NCBI GenBank assembly: GCA_963642885.1
Contig: CAVIJI010000023.1
Span: 1 to 32,225, forward strand
Direction of reading: 5' to 3'
From: UMGS1696 sp963642885
GTDB taxonomy: Bacteria; Bacillota; Clostridia; Oscillospirales; CAG-272
DNA length: 32,225 nucleotides
How positions within the stretch are numbered: position 1 is the stretch's first letter; every line of letters begins with the position of its first letter. The notes beneath the pieces are model-generated. The model saw nothing but the letters and a program-made list of their open reading frames with translations, ran no database searches and was not told the DNA's origin. The translations under genes and the position numbers were made by a program. This document shows, one piece after another, positions 1 to 7,865 of the stretch.

Positions 1-68
1 ATATCATATTCCGTGTGCACTCAACCGCGCAGCGGGAACCCACAGAGGGGCGGCGACTGATGCCCCTT

Positions 69-193
69 GAACGAGCTTTGCTCGTTCGGTGTTCCCCCCG
101 AAAGGGGCGCCCCACGCGTAGTGGAATAATTAATCGAAAAGTGCGAAGCACTTTTCACCATTGTTTAACTTTCACCGCAGGTGAAAGTTAAAC
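69..193. repeat. Cluster of short perfect hairpins
   Basis: Non-coding stretch with four consecutive short-loop inverted repeats. At 69-87 there is an 8-bp stem with a TTT loop (GAACGAGC). At 96-107 CCCC-GAAA-GGGG forms a small stem. At 136-156 a 9-bp stem (GAAAAGTGC) has a GAA loop. At 163-193 a 14-bp stem (GTTTAACTTTCACC) has a GCA loop. No gene is seen in 1-235. The hairpins may act as 3'-end stabilisers or belong to an interspersed palindromic repeat family; no function is shown by the sequence. Confidence 0.7.
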
Positions 194-199
194 CTCCGA

Positions 200-237
200 A
201 CTATAAAGTTTTTGCCGAACTTTTTTTCAAAAAGTTC
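200..237 (-). terminator. Terminator-like hairpin at the end of the SDR gene
   Basis: On the minus strand the SDR stop codon runs directly into a 9-bp stem (GAACTTTTT / AAAAAGTTC, 217-237) followed by GGCAAAAACTTT. The stem is A/T-rich, so termination strength is uncertain. The block resembles the left arm of the large palindrome at 12468-12616 (CTTTTTGAAAAAAGCTCCGC and onward), which suggests a shared repeat family. Confidence 0.5.
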
Positions 238-1102
238 AGACTCCGCTGTATGCGGCAAATCCCCCGTCCACGGGAACTACTACTCCGTCTACAAACGCCG
301 AGAATTTCTCGTCGGCAAGCCATAGTAAAGTGCCGTCAAGATCGGCGGGTACTCCGAATCTCTTCATCGGCGTGTGCGAAAGTATCTTGTCCGAACGAGG
401 CGTCAGCGAACCGTCGGGATTCGTAAGAAGCGTGCGGTTCTGCTCCGTGAGGAAAAAGCCGGGCGCAATCGCGTTTACCCTGATTCCGACAGGCGCAAAG
501 TGTACAGCAAGCCACTGCGTAAAGTTCGATACCGCCGCCTTCGCTCCCGAATATGCCGGTATTCTCGTAAGAGGCCTGAACGCGTTCATTGACGAAACAT
601 TGATTATCGTTCCGCCATCATGCGCCATATCGCGCGCAAATACCTGCGTGGGTATGAGAGTGCCTAAGAAATTCAGATTGAATACAAACGATATTCCCTC
701 GGGATCCAGATCGAAAAACGTCTTTACTCCCTCTATCGTGCCGTTCTCGTCAAGCTCCGCTACCTCGTCGGGCGTCAGATAGTCGCGCGACGTGGAACCC
801 TTCGGATTGTTGCCGCCCGCTCCGTTGAGCAGTATGTCGACTTTTCCGTACTTTCCGTATATTGCGGCTGCTCCCGCTTCAACTGATTTCTTGTCGAGTA
901 CATTCATCTCTACCGCTATGGCTTCTCCGCCCGCAGAGCGTATCTCCGACGCTACCTTCTCCGCCGCGTCAAGACGCAAGTCGCATACCGCAACAGTCGC
1001 TCCCGCGGACGCAAGCGTCTTCGAAAAGCCCGAGCAAAGTACTCCGCCGCCGCCTGTTACTACGGCAACCTTGCCGCTTAAATCAAATGTAAGTTCTGCC
1101 AT
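236..1102 (-). CDS. SDR oxidoreductase, D-mannonate/fructuronate reductase-like
   Basis: NAD(P)-dependent short-chain dehydrogenase of 288 residues, the usual size for the family. The nucleotide-binding glycine-rich loop is TGGGGVLC (residues 16-23), the NAG-type motif is NGAGG (93-97), and the catalytic residues are Ser170/171, Tyr184 and Lys188 (YSGAK). The long insert carrying GVKTFFDLDPEG, the FNLNFLGTL segment and the C-terminal PVDGGFAAYSGV are, from memory, typical of the SDR-type D-mannonate oxidoreductases that interconvert fructuronate and mannonate in Clostridia and Thermotoga. The start at 1102 is chosen because GAGGGGAG lies just upstream; an ATG nine codons earlier is disfavoured. 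It lies 23 bp behind the ASRT-family gene in an apparent operon. Substrate is inferred from family resemblance; another sugar acid is possible. Confidence 0.85.
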   Translation of the reverse strand: MAELTFDLSGKVAVVTGGGGVLCSGFSKTLASAGATVAVCDLRLDAAEKVASEIRSAGGEAIAVEMNVLDKKSVEAGAAAIYGKYGKVDILLNGAGGNNPKGSTSRDYLTPDEVAELDENGTIEGVKTFFDLDPEGISFVFNLNFLGTLIPTQVFARDMAHDGGTIINVSSMNAFRPLTRIPAYSGAKAAVSNFTQWLAVHFAPVGIRVNAIAPGFFLTEQNRTLLTNPDGSLTPRSDKILSHTPMKRFGVPADLDGTLLWLADEKFSAFVDGVVVPVDGGFAAYSGV

Positions 1103-1125
1103 GTTTTTCACTTCTCCCCTCGGTC

Positions 1126-1494
1126 TCATTCCGAATATGCTATCGTCGTCATGAGCGCCATCTCGGGCGCGCTCGTGTCAAGACGCGAATATTGACATAC
1201 TATGGGCGTGTTCGATTCGATAAGTACCGCGTAAGGCGTGTCGCGCGGAATCGGCTCGCCGCTGTCGCTTCTCAGCTTGTCCATCCTGATGTGATGCGTC
1301 TTCATCTTGGGACAGAACGAATGGAAATCCTGCCTTGCTTCCCTGTCCTCGAAAAATAACGTCAGCGATATCTCCGCATCAACGTCCGAGGTGTTGATTA
1401 CACATATCGCCTCGTGAGATACACTCGCGTTCTTCGATACCGAGTTTAAATACGTGTCGGGTATAAGCCATGTCTTTTTGCCGTATGCTTTCAT
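1126..1494 (-). CDS. ASRT-family (Anabaena sensory rhodopsin transducer-like) small protein
   Basis: A 122-residue soluble protein without signal peptide. It matches the Anabaena sensory rhodopsin transducer family across its length: SHEAICVINTSDVDAEISL parallels the ASRT SHETVCILNAGDEDA segment, and IPRDTPYAVLIESNTPIV with RLDTSAPEMALMTTIAY parallels the ASRT C-terminal half. The fold is a beta-sandwich. The wider superfamily has been proposed to bind small molecules such as sugars, and most members occur in bacteria with no rhodopsin, as here. AAAGGG precedes the ATG. It sits between a MATE exporter and a uronate-type SDR, so a role as a ligand-binding accessory to sugar-acid metabolism is a reasonable inference. 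No biochemical activity can be read from the sequence. Confidence 0.82.
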   Translation of the reverse strand: MKAYGKKTWLIPDTYLNSVSKNASVSHEAICVINTSDVDAEISLTLFFEDREARQDFHSFCPKMKTHHIRMDKLRSDSGEPIPRDTPYAVLIESNTPIVCQYSRLDTSAPEMALMTTIAYSE

Positions 1495-1543
1495 TTTTTT
1501 CAGCCCTTTCTTCTTTGTATTTATATTGTAATAAATTTCGTTC

Positions 1544-2938
1544 TTACACGGAGTTCTTCTTTAAAACACTTCTCCACTTCGAACCGAAACAGATTATTCG
1601 TACTATCCAGTCCACTATCATCGATATCCATACTCCTATCGCTCCCATTCCGAACCTGATTCCCAGAATGTACGACAGTCCCACACGGAAAATGAACATC
1701 GATAATACCGCTACCACCATAACGTACTTCGCATCTCCCGTCGCCTTCATCGCTCCCGGAAGAACAAACGAATGCGTCCATAACGCTACCGCCGTTATGT
1801 TGTGTATGCATATCAGTATCACGGCAAGAGAACGTGCCTCGGCCGTGATGCTGTACAGCGAAAGAAGGAACGGAAGTGAGGCGAATAACAGCGCGTTGAA
1901 TATTCCCTCCGACAGAATCGAGAGCCTCAGCAGCTTCGATGTGTAGTACTTCACCGCCCTGTAGTCGTCGGCTCCCACACATTGCCCTATTACGGTAACA
2001 ATCGCATAGCTGAACGCACTGCCTACCATTACTCCGAATCCGTCTATGTTGTTCGCTACGGCGTTCGCCGTTATCTGTACCGTGCCGAAGGTCGATATTA
2101 TCGACAGCACAAGTATCCTTCCGAGCTGGAACGTGCCGCTCTCGAGACTGCCGGGTAAACCGACAGACAGTATGCTCTTATATAACGCTCCCGAACCGTT
2201 CTCGCCGAACAGCTTCCCGTAATTTACATATATGGTGTTTCGCCTGTCCGCAAGCTTGATGAGTAAATATATACACGAAAACGCACGTCCGAGTAAAGTA
2301 GCAAGAGCCGCCCCGAATATTCCCCACTTGAATACGAATATGAAAATCGCGTTTCCCGCTATGTTGAATACGTTCACGGCAGTCTGCGTAATCATCGATA
2401 TCTTCGAGTTGCCCTCGGAACGGAATAACGCCGCAGCCGCACTGTACAGCGCAACCATCGGGAACGATATAAGCGTAACACGCATGTATGTCTCCGCCGC
2501 CGCCATTACATCGTCCTCAATCGAGCCGAAAAGCAGTCGCAGCAGCCGCGTGTCGAATATGTACACAAGCACCATCAGCGAAATCGACGCCGCCGCGCAT
2601 ATTACAAGCAGACATGATGCCGAACGGCGTGCCTTGTCGGGCTTTCCCTCTCCTATAGCCCTGCTCGCAACAACCGCTCCCCCTGTGGCAAGCGCGGTAA
2701 ACATGTTGAAAAACAATACGAAAATCATGTCGACAAGAGATACTCCCGATACGGCGGCATCTCCCTGCGACGATACCATTATGCTGTCGGCAATTCCCAT
2801 GAGCGTGCCGAGAAACTGCTCCACTATCAGCGGAAGAATGAGCGTCCAGAGCGTGCGGTCGTTAAAACGTATCTTGAAATCACACTCGCACTCGTTCTCG
2901 CCGAAGTATTTTTTAAAAAATAAAGCTATCTTGTTCAT
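1544..2938 (-). CDS. MATE family efflux transporter
   Basis: Multidrug/toxin extrusion-type secondary transporter of about 464 residues from the chosen start. The opening segment LPLIVEQFLGTLMGIADSIMVSSQGDAAVSGVSL is characteristic of the family, and about twelve hydrophobic segments follow, with the expected internal two-fold pattern (a second PGSLESGTFQLGRILVLS-type segment mid-protein). It probably exchanges Na+ or H+ for an unidentified organic solute. The ATG at 2938 is chosen because a full sigma-70 promoter ends seven bases before it; earlier in-frame starts (2974 TTG, 2962 ATG) lie inside that promoter. There is no clear Shine-Dalgarno sequence for 2938. The ASRT-family and SDR genes follow 49 bp downstream on the same strand. 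Confidence 0.9.
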   Translation of the reverse strand: MNKIALFFKKYFGENECECDFKIRFNDRTLWTLILPLIVEQFLGTLMGIADSIMVSSQGDAAVSGVSLVDMIFVLFFNMFTALATGGAVVASRAIGEGKPDKARRSASCLLVICAAASISLMVLVYIFDTRLLRLLFGSIEDDVMAAAETYMRVTLISFPMVALYSAAAALFRSEGNSKISMITQTAVNVFNIAGNAIFIFVFKWGIFGAALATLLGRAFSCIYLLIKLADRRNTIYVNYGKLFGENGSGALYKSILSVGLPGSLESGTFQLGRILVLSIISTFGTVQITANAVANNIDGFGVMVGSAFSYAIVTVIGQCVGADDYRAVKYYTSKLLRLSILSEGIFNALLFASLPFLLSLYSITAEARSLAVILICIHNITAVALWTHSFVLPGAMKATGDAKYVMVVAVLSMFIFRVGLSYILGIRFGMGAIGVWISMIVDWIVRIICFGSKWRSVLKKNSV

Positions 2939-2945
2939 ACGCCTT

Positions 2946-2974
2946 ATTATAGCAAATAACATCCCCGATTTCAA
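2946..2974 (-). promoter_or_regulatory. Sigma-70-type promoter of the MATE gene
   Basis: TTGAAA (2974-2969), a 17-bp spacer and a perfect TATAAT (2951-2946). The -10 box ends seven bases before the ATG at 2938, so initiation would fall at or next to the start codon. Confidence 0.75.
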
Positions 2975-3011
2975 TCACCGCGTGTGAATTATTTACGGGT
3001 ATATACGCAAA

Positions 3012-3043
3012 CAAAAAGAGCATCCCCGAAGCGATGCCCCTCT
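3012..3043 (-). terminator. Rho-independent terminator
   Basis: Read on the minus strand: a GCATCGC / GGGATGC stem with one mismatch and a TTCG loop, flanked by AAGA/TCTT pairing, ending in TTTTT. It would end any transcript reading through from the zinc-ribbon/SLH gene. It lies upstream of the MATE promoter. Confidence 0.6.
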
Positions 3044-3075
3044 TGTATATTTAATGTGAGATTCGATATAGATGC

Positions 3076-3325
3076 TCCCCAAATCCAAGCCTAAAAAACG
3101 GTGCGAGACGGCGGTTTATTTCTTCACTTTTATGTTATAGAATACTCCGCTCCCCAAATTTCAGCCTAAAAAACGGAGGAGGTCGGCGGTGGTTAACTCC
3201 ACTACCTATAGTTAAGTTTATCCGCCCACCAAATTTCAGCCTAAAAAACGGAGGATGCATCATTGTATGATGCATCCTCGAGACGGCGGTTTATTTCTTC
3301 ACTTTTAAGTTATAGAATACTCCGC
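3076..3325 (-). repeat. Three tandem ~75-bp hairpin-forming repeat units
   Basis: Units begin near 3076, 3151 and 3227. Each has an arm CCAAAT(TTC)AGCCTAAAAAACGG followed by a 46-bp block. The 46-bp blocks of units 1 (3105-3150) and 3 (3280-3325) differ at one position. The middle block (3181-3226) is strongly diverged but keeps GGCGG/CCGCC ends and so the same potential hairpin. On the minus strand each unit reads as a GC-ended hairpin followed by CCGTTTTTT. Unit 3 is interrupted by a 29-bp palindrome. The array occupies the space between the zinc-ribbon/SLH gene and the terminator at 3012-3043; no coding region is seen. Confidence 0.8.
3243..3279 (-). terminator. Strong intrinsic terminator of the zinc-ribbon/SLH gene
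   Basis: On the minus strand a perfect 12-bp stem GAGGATGCATCA / TGATGCATCCTC (3279-3251) with a five-base loop is followed by CG and six T. It lies about 50 bp after the stop codon at 3328 and is inserted into the third repeat unit. Confidence 0.8.
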
Positions 3326-3327
3326 CG

Positions 3328-4947
3328 TCAGTCGTCGTATTCGAGATTTGCTATGAGATAGAGAACCGACGCGAGATCGTTCTTGGTCAGGTTGCGGTTC
3401 TTCTTGTATACGGAAGACGTAACCATGCCTATCGATATGCAGTTTTCCTTGGCTGTGTCGTCACGGTCGAAATCGTCGAACGATACATCGTTCTTGTCCT
3501 CGAGTACCTCGAGATATACGTCAACCATGTCGCACGCTCTCTTTACTCCGCATATTACGCTTGTGTCCTCATCCTCATCTATAAGACCGTACTTTTCAGC
3601 CCAGTCTACTCTCTGAGTGTTGTTGGAAAGCTTGTTGTTTACATCTGCCATTTCGGCGAGAGCGCAGGCAAATGTCTTTACCGTAACGGCACGTGAACCG
3701 TTGAAGTTGTATTTCGGCTTGAGTGTCGTGCCGGACTTCGAACCCTGAAGTATGCCTGCCTCGGTTACATATTCGATAGCGGCATAGTACTTGTCCGTGG
3801 ACTTAACATCATCGTAGGGGCAGTTCCACTTGAATGTAACTTCGATCTTAGTGTCTGCGGTAATTCCGTTTACGGTGTAGGTCGCTACCTTGCCGACGGA
3901 CTTGCCGTTTACCTTAACGGAGGAAACAGAATAGTTGGACGAGGAGGGAACAAAACGATATACTACCTTGTCGGAGTACTTCGCCTTAATCTTGGATACG
4001 TCGGATACCGACTTGCCGTTTACCGTAGCGGTAATCTTGCCGCCGTTTGTAGCGGATGCGGTAATCTTGTATTCCTTAAGTGAGGATATCTTTGTGAAGT
4101 ACGCACGTACTACAGTGTTGCTCTTTACGGTAACCTTGATCTGGTCATCCGTGAAATCAACCTTTTCGCCGTTTACATATACTTCCGTGAGAATGTATCC
4201 CTTGTCAGCCTCGAAGGTGATTGTCTTCTTTTCACCGTACGCTGCCTTTTCTCCGCCTTTTACATAGTAATCTCCGCCCTTGGAGGTGATTACCTTGATC
4301 GAGTAGAAGTAGTCGTAGTATCTTTCGCCGGACATAACCTTCTTTGTGTAGTGTCCGTTGTCGCAGCGGAAGTACGCGCAAAGTACACCGTCTGTGTATG
4401 TGTAATACTGGAACTCGGCATCCTTTTTGCAACCCGACTTGCCGCATTCGATGTCATCGGGTGTTTCCTTCGGATATACGGAGGACGCGGTGTCCTTGAA
4501 GGATTCACGGCAGTATACGCAGAAATATGTGTCCGTGAACTTGCCTGTTTCGGAATCGTATACACGGTCAATGTGGTATACACCCGAGGTCTTCTTGCAG
4601 GTCGGGCATTTTACGGAAGATGTTTCGGTCTCGTTGTACTTGTAGTCGAGTGTGCCTGTCTTGCCGCAGCCGGACTCGAGGCATACGTATCTGATGGCTC
4701 CGTCGTAAACGAAGAAGAACGCATAACCCTTGCACTTCGGGCATGAGCCGTACCATGTGCTGTAAATGTCATCGTCGTCATAGTCGTAGCATGAGTTCGA
4801 TGAGAGTGAATTGCTTGAATAGAACTTTTTGTAGTAGTCGAATATGTCTTCGATTCCTACGGGATTGCCTGTGGAGGACGCGCCTACCGTTACGGCAACA
4901 CTTGCAATCATAAGAATCGCAAGCACCAATGATAAGAATTTTTTCAT
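3328..4947 (-). CDS. Secreted zinc-ribbon protein with InlB-type repeats and SLH-like C-terminus
   Basis: A 539-residue exported protein with a signal peptide (MKKFLSLVLAILMIASVAVTVGA, about 1-23). Three candidate zinc ribbons follow: C69xxC72 with C89/C94, C114xxC117 with C143xxC146, and C168/C173 with C195/H199. Two beta-rich modules (about 215-285 and 293-374) resemble bacterial InlB/'Flg_new'-like repeats (VYVNGEKVDFTDD; VKVNGKSVGKVATYTVNGITADTKIEVTF). Residues 376-539 resemble one complete and one degenerate S-layer homology unit (YDDVKSTDKYYAAIEYVTEAGILQG ... NGSRAVTVKTFACAL), suggesting cell-wall anchoring. The start at 4947 is chosen for its signal peptide and AAAGGA upstream; a longer in-frame opening to 5040 adds 31 non-secretory residues. 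It stands alone and divergent from the Gfo/Idh/MocA gene. Function unknown. Confidence 0.82.
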   Translation of the reverse strand: MKKFLSLVLAILMIASVAVTVGASSTGNPVGIEDIFDYYKKFYSSNSLSSNSCYDYDDDDIYSTWYGSCPKCKGYAFFFVYDGAIRYVCLESGCGKTGTLDYKYNETETSSVKCPTCKKTSGVYHIDRVYDSETGKFTDTYFCVYCRESFKDTASSVYPKETPDDIECGKSGCKKDAEFQYYTYTDGVLCAYFRCDNGHYTKKVMSGERYYDYFYSIKVITSKGGDYYVKGGEKAAYGEKKTITFEADKGYILTEVYVNGEKVDFTDDQIKVTVKSNTVVRAYFTKISSLKEYKITASATNGGKITATVNGKSVSDVSKIKAKYSDKVVYRFVPSSSNYSVSSVKVNGKSVGKVATYTVNGITADTKIEVTFKWNCPYDDVKSTDKYYAAIEYVTEAGILQGSKSGTTLKPKYNFNGSRAVTVKTFACALAEMADVNNKLSNNTQRVDWAEKYGLIDEDEDTSVICGVKRACDMVDVYLEVLEDKNDVSFDDFDRDDTAKENCISIGMVTSSVYKKNRNLTKNDLASVLYLIANLEYDD

Positions 4948-4961
4948 GATAATATCTATCC

Positions 4962-5104
4962 TTTCGATAATATTCGAAAAAGCATGTGATTCCCGCGTGA
5001 GCAATACGCGACGGGAACGTGTTTTTTCGTATGCACCCATTAGACGCGCGTGACGTCGAAATGTTCCCGTGTTATCGATTTTTTCGAAAATTTTTTTCGA
5101 TAAA
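4962..5104. promoter_or_regulatory. TCGA-centred inverted repeats in a divergent intergenic region
   Basis: TTTCGA (4962-4967) pairs with TCGAAA (4974-4979) across six bases. TTATCGA (5072-5078) pairs with TCGATAA (5098-5104) around an inner TTTTCGAAAA palindrome. A further long-range pair, ACGGGAACGT / ATGTTCCCGT, spans about 60 bp between them. They lie between two divergent starts (4947 minus, 5214 plus), where operators would be expected. No regulator is identified. Confidence 0.35.
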
Positions 5105-5131
5105 TAAAATGTCCGAGGTGAGCGATTTCTC

Positions 5132-5160
5132 TTGCAAAAGACAATCGCCGGTGTTATAAT
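5132..5160 (+). promoter_or_regulatory. Sigma-70-type promoter of the Gfo/Idh/MocA gene
   Basis: TTGCAA (5132-5137), a 17-bp spacer and TATAAT (5155-5160). The implied leader before the ATG at 5214 is about 45 nt. Confidence 0.8.
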
Positions 5161-5213
5161 TGCTTTGACGTGTAAAACGCAAATTTATTTATCCGAAAAG
5201 GAGATACAATAAA

Positions 5214-6296
5214 ATGGAAAAGAAAAAGCTCAGAATAGGTATCATCGGTACGGGCGGAATCGCTCACGCTCACGCTAACGCCTACAAGCAGTTCGACGAC
5301 GTCGAAATCGTTGCGGGCGCCGATATCATTCCCGGTAAAGCGAGAAAATTCCTCGACGAGTTCGGCTGGACCGAAGCTACCGCATACGAAACACACGAAG
5401 AGCTGTGCGCAAGAGACGACATAGACGCCGTTTCCGTATGCACATACAACTCACAGCACGCCGCTCCCACAATCTGCGCTCTTACATCCGGCAAGGATGT
5501 TATGCTCGAGAAGCCGATGTGCGTTACTCTCGATGAGGCTAAGGCCATCCGTGCCGTTGAGAAGGCCACCGGCCACTTCGTAACCGTAGGCTTCCAGCCT
5601 CGTTACGGCGCAAACGTAAAGAAGGTTCGCGAGGTTATCTCCTCCGGCGCTCTCGGCAAGGTTTACTACGTTGTAGTAGGCGGCGGCAGAGTAAAGGGTA
5701 TCCCCGGACGTACATTCATCGAGAAGGATAAGGCCGCTGTAGGTGCGGTCGGCGATATCGGCTGCTACGGCCTCGATTTCGCGCTCAACTCGATCGGCTA
5801 TCCGAAGCCGCTCACCGTTTCCGCTAAGCAGTTCGCTTATTTCGGAAAGAACCCCGCAAAGTATGCCGAAGCTTCCCGCTTCACCGTTGACGATGACTTC
5901 GCCGTAGCTATGATTCGCTGCGAGGGCGACATCATCATCGACTACCGTGCATCATGGGCAATGAACATGGATACGACCGGCGACTCACTCTTCTTCGGAA
6001 CAGAGGCAGGTCTTAAGGTTAAGGCTCCCGTAGGCTGCTGCTGGGACGGCGCCGCAGGCGACCTCGTTCTTTACAAGGACGACGCAGAGGGCAAGCAGGT
6101 TGCCACGGAAATTCCCGTTGACGGCAACAACGTTAAGATGGGTATGTTCGAATCCAAGATTCGCGCGTTTGTAGACGCCGTTCAGAACGGCACGGGCGCT
6201 CCGATTCCGACATCTCAGATTATATACAACCAGGCAATCATCGACGGCATCATCCGCTCCAACGCGTGCGGTCACGAAGTCGAAATCGACCTGTAA
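5214..6296 (+). CDS. Gfo/Idh/MocA family oxidoreductase
   Basis: A 360-residue NAD(P)-dependent oxidoreductase of the glucose-fructose oxidoreductase/inositol dehydrogenase family, at the usual family length. The N-terminal Rossmann fold carries GIIGTGGIAHAHANAY (residues 9-24), and the signature EKPM is at 99-102 (the lysine is the usual catalytic/cofactor contact). The C-terminal alpha/beta domain begins near residue 125, with the GAVGDIGCYGLDFAL segment typical of the dimerisation/active-site region. AAAGGAGA lies 10 bases before the ATG. It probably acts on a sugar, inositol or sugar-acid substrate in the cytoplasm. It is monocistronic, bounded by its own promoter and a strong terminator, so context does not identify the substrate. 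Confidence 0.9.
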   Translation: MEKKKLRIGIIGTGGIAHAHANAYKQFDDVEIVAGADIIPGKARKFLDEFGWTEATAYETHEELCARDDIDAVSVCTYNSQHAAPTICALTSGKDVMLEKPMCVTLDEAKAIRAVEKATGHFVTVGFQPRYGANVKKVREVISSGALGKVYYVVVGGGRVKGIPGRTFIEKDKAAVGAVGDIGCYGLDFALNSIGYPKPLTVSAKQFAYFGKNPAKYAEASRFTVDDDFAVAMIRCEGDIIIDYRASWAMNMDTTGDSLFFGTEAGLKVKAPVGCCWDGAAGDLVLYKDDAEGKQVATEIPVDGNNVKMGMFESKIRAFVDAVQNGTGAPIPTSQIIYNQAIIDGIIRSNACGHEVEIDL

Positions 6297-6312
6297 TTTC
6301 GTATACCGTATT

Positions 6313-6354
6313 GACAGGGGCGCGGACAGCGGTTTTCGCCCCTGTCTTTTTTTC
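6313..6354 (+). terminator. Strong Rho-independent terminator
   Basis: A perfect 10-bp stem GACAGGGGCG / CGCCCCTGTC (6313-6322 and 6337-6346) is followed by seven T. It lies 17 bp after the stop codon of the oxidoreductase. Confidence 0.92.
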
Positions 6355-6383
6355 TCATTCACAACATCCTCATGAGGTAAGAC

Positions 6384-7715
6384 ATGTATCGTGATCTCAC
6401 AAAGGGCAGTATTTTAAAAAGCCTTGTCCTCTTTTCGCTGCCGATGATGGCGGGAAACCTTCTTCAGCAGCTTTACAACATAACCGACACACTTATCGTG
6501 GGTCAGGCTCTCGGTAAAAACGCTCTGGCGGCTGTCGGAAGCGCGTACACGCTGATGACGTTTCTTACGTCCGTTTTTCTCGGTCTCTCTATGGGAGCGG
6601 GTGCTCTGTTCTCGGTTTACTACGGAAACGGAGACCGTGAAGGACTGAAGGCCGCCGCCGCGCACTCGGTCGTGCTTATATCCGCGCTTACCGCCGTACT
6701 GAACGCCGCGGTTTACGCCTTCATCGATCCCATACTGCGTTTTCTCGCCGTTCCCGACGAGCTGTACTCCGACATGAGACTGTACCTTGTTATAATATTT
6801 TCGGGCATCGCGGCAACGTCCGTATATAATTTTTTCGCCTGCTTTTTCCGCGCGGTGGGAAATTCGGTTGCGCCGCTGTGCTTTCTCGCGGTGTCGGCTG
6901 TGCTGAATACAGCTCTCGATATACTGTTTGTGCCCGTCATGCGCTTCGGCATAGGCGGAGCGGCCGCGGCAACCGTCATAGCTCAATACGTATCGGCCGT
7001 GGGAATGTGCGTTTATTTCGTGCGTCACTGCCGTCAATTCATGCCGAGCGGACGGCACTTCAAGCGGAACGGGAAAATCCTGCGTGAGATATGCGACCTG
7101 TCTCTTCTGACCTGCGTTCAGCAGTCGGCGATGAATTTCGGCATACTGCTTATACAGCGTCTTGTGGACAGCTTCGGCGCCGTTACCATGGCGGCGTTCG
7201 CCGCGGCGGTGAAGATAGACACCTTCGCCTATCTGCCCGTACAGGATTTCGGAAACGCCTTTTCGACCTTTGCGGCGCAGAATTACGGAGCCGGCGAGAA
7301 GGAACGCATTAAGAAGGGCTTTATCCGCGCGGCCGCGCTTTCAGTCGGATTTTCGCTTGTTGTCTCCCTGCTCGTCTTTGTATTCGCCGAACCTCTCATG
7401 AGGATTTTCGTTCGCGCGGAGGATGTTGCCGTACTCGCGTCGGGAGTGAGGTACCTTCGAATCGAGGGCGCGTTTTACTTCGGCATAGGATGTCTGTTTT
7501 TACTCTACGGCTTTTACCGTGCAGTCAAAAGACCGGGAATGTCGGTGATACTTACGGTAATATCACTCGGAACGAGAGTGGTTCTCGCGTATCTGCTTGC
7601 GCCCGATGTCGGAGAGGTCGGTATATGGGCGGCCATTCCCATCGGCTGGGGACTCGCCGACCTCGTCGGTTTCGGATACTGTCTTATAAACAAAAATCTG
7701 CTCGAAAGAAAGTAA
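6384..7715 (+). CDS. MATE family efflux transporter
   Basis: A 443-residue multi-spanning membrane protein of the MATE exporter family, at typical length. The N-terminus LTKGSILKSLVLFSLPMMAGNLLQQLYNITDTLIVGQALG is a classic NorM/DinF-type opening. The second half repeats the pattern (SLLTCVQQSAMNFGILLIQRLVDSFGAVTMAAFAAAVKI), giving the expected 6+6 helix pseudo-symmetry. ATGAGGTAAG precedes the ATG at 6384. It belongs to a different MATE subgroup than the copy at 1544-2938, as judged by the different N-terminal signatures, so this is not a recent local duplication. Its promoter was not found; a strong terminator lies 30 bp upstream. Substrate unknown. Confidence 0.92.
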   Translation: MYRDLTKGSILKSLVLFSLPMMAGNLLQQLYNITDTLIVGQALGKNALAAVGSAYTLMTFLTSVFLGLSMGAGALFSVYYGNGDREGLKAAAAHSVVLISALTAVLNAAVYAFIDPILRFLAVPDELYSDMRLYLVIIFSGIAATSVYNFFACFFRAVGNSVAPLCFLAVSAVLNTALDILFVPVMRFGIGGAAAATVIAQYVSAVGMCVYFVRHCRQFMPSGRHFKRNGKILREICDLSLLTCVQQSAMNFGILLIQRLVDSFGAVTMAAFAAAVKIDTFAYLPVQDFGNAFSTFAAQNYGAGEKERIKKGFIRAAALSVGFSLVVSLLVFVFAEPLMRIFVRAEDVAVLASGVRYLRIEGAFYFGIGCLFLLYGFYRAVKRPGMSVILTVISLGTRVVLAYLLAPDVGEVGIWAAIPIGWGLADLVGFGYCLINKNLLERK

Positions 7716-7780
7716 CTAAACGGAAAACGGGAAAAATTGTATTTTTATAATACAGAATGGAAAATAAGCCCCCGCTTTCC

Positions 7781-7809
7781 TTGCAAATATAGAATATTCG
7801 TGGTATAAT
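7781..7809 (+). promoter_or_regulatory. Sigma-70-type promoter of the iorAB operon
   Basis: TTGCAA (7781-7786), a 17-bp spacer and TATAAT (7804-7809), about 50 nt before the iorA start. The -35 and -10 hexamers and spacing are identical to those of the promoter at 5132-5160. Confidence 0.82.
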
Positions 7810-7865
7810 TATCCTATGTTATAGAATAGCATTATTATATCAATTCCATCCCAAGGAGAAATCAT

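Noticed and set aside
2232..2987. 251-codon plus-strand open frame
   Set aside because: It is antisense to the MATE gene, has Ser/Thr/Ala-biased composition and no domain; it is a by-product of the minus-strand codon usage.
3076..3325. CRISPR-like array
   Set aside because: Only three copies with unequal, similar internal sequence, no unique spacers and no cas genes nearby.
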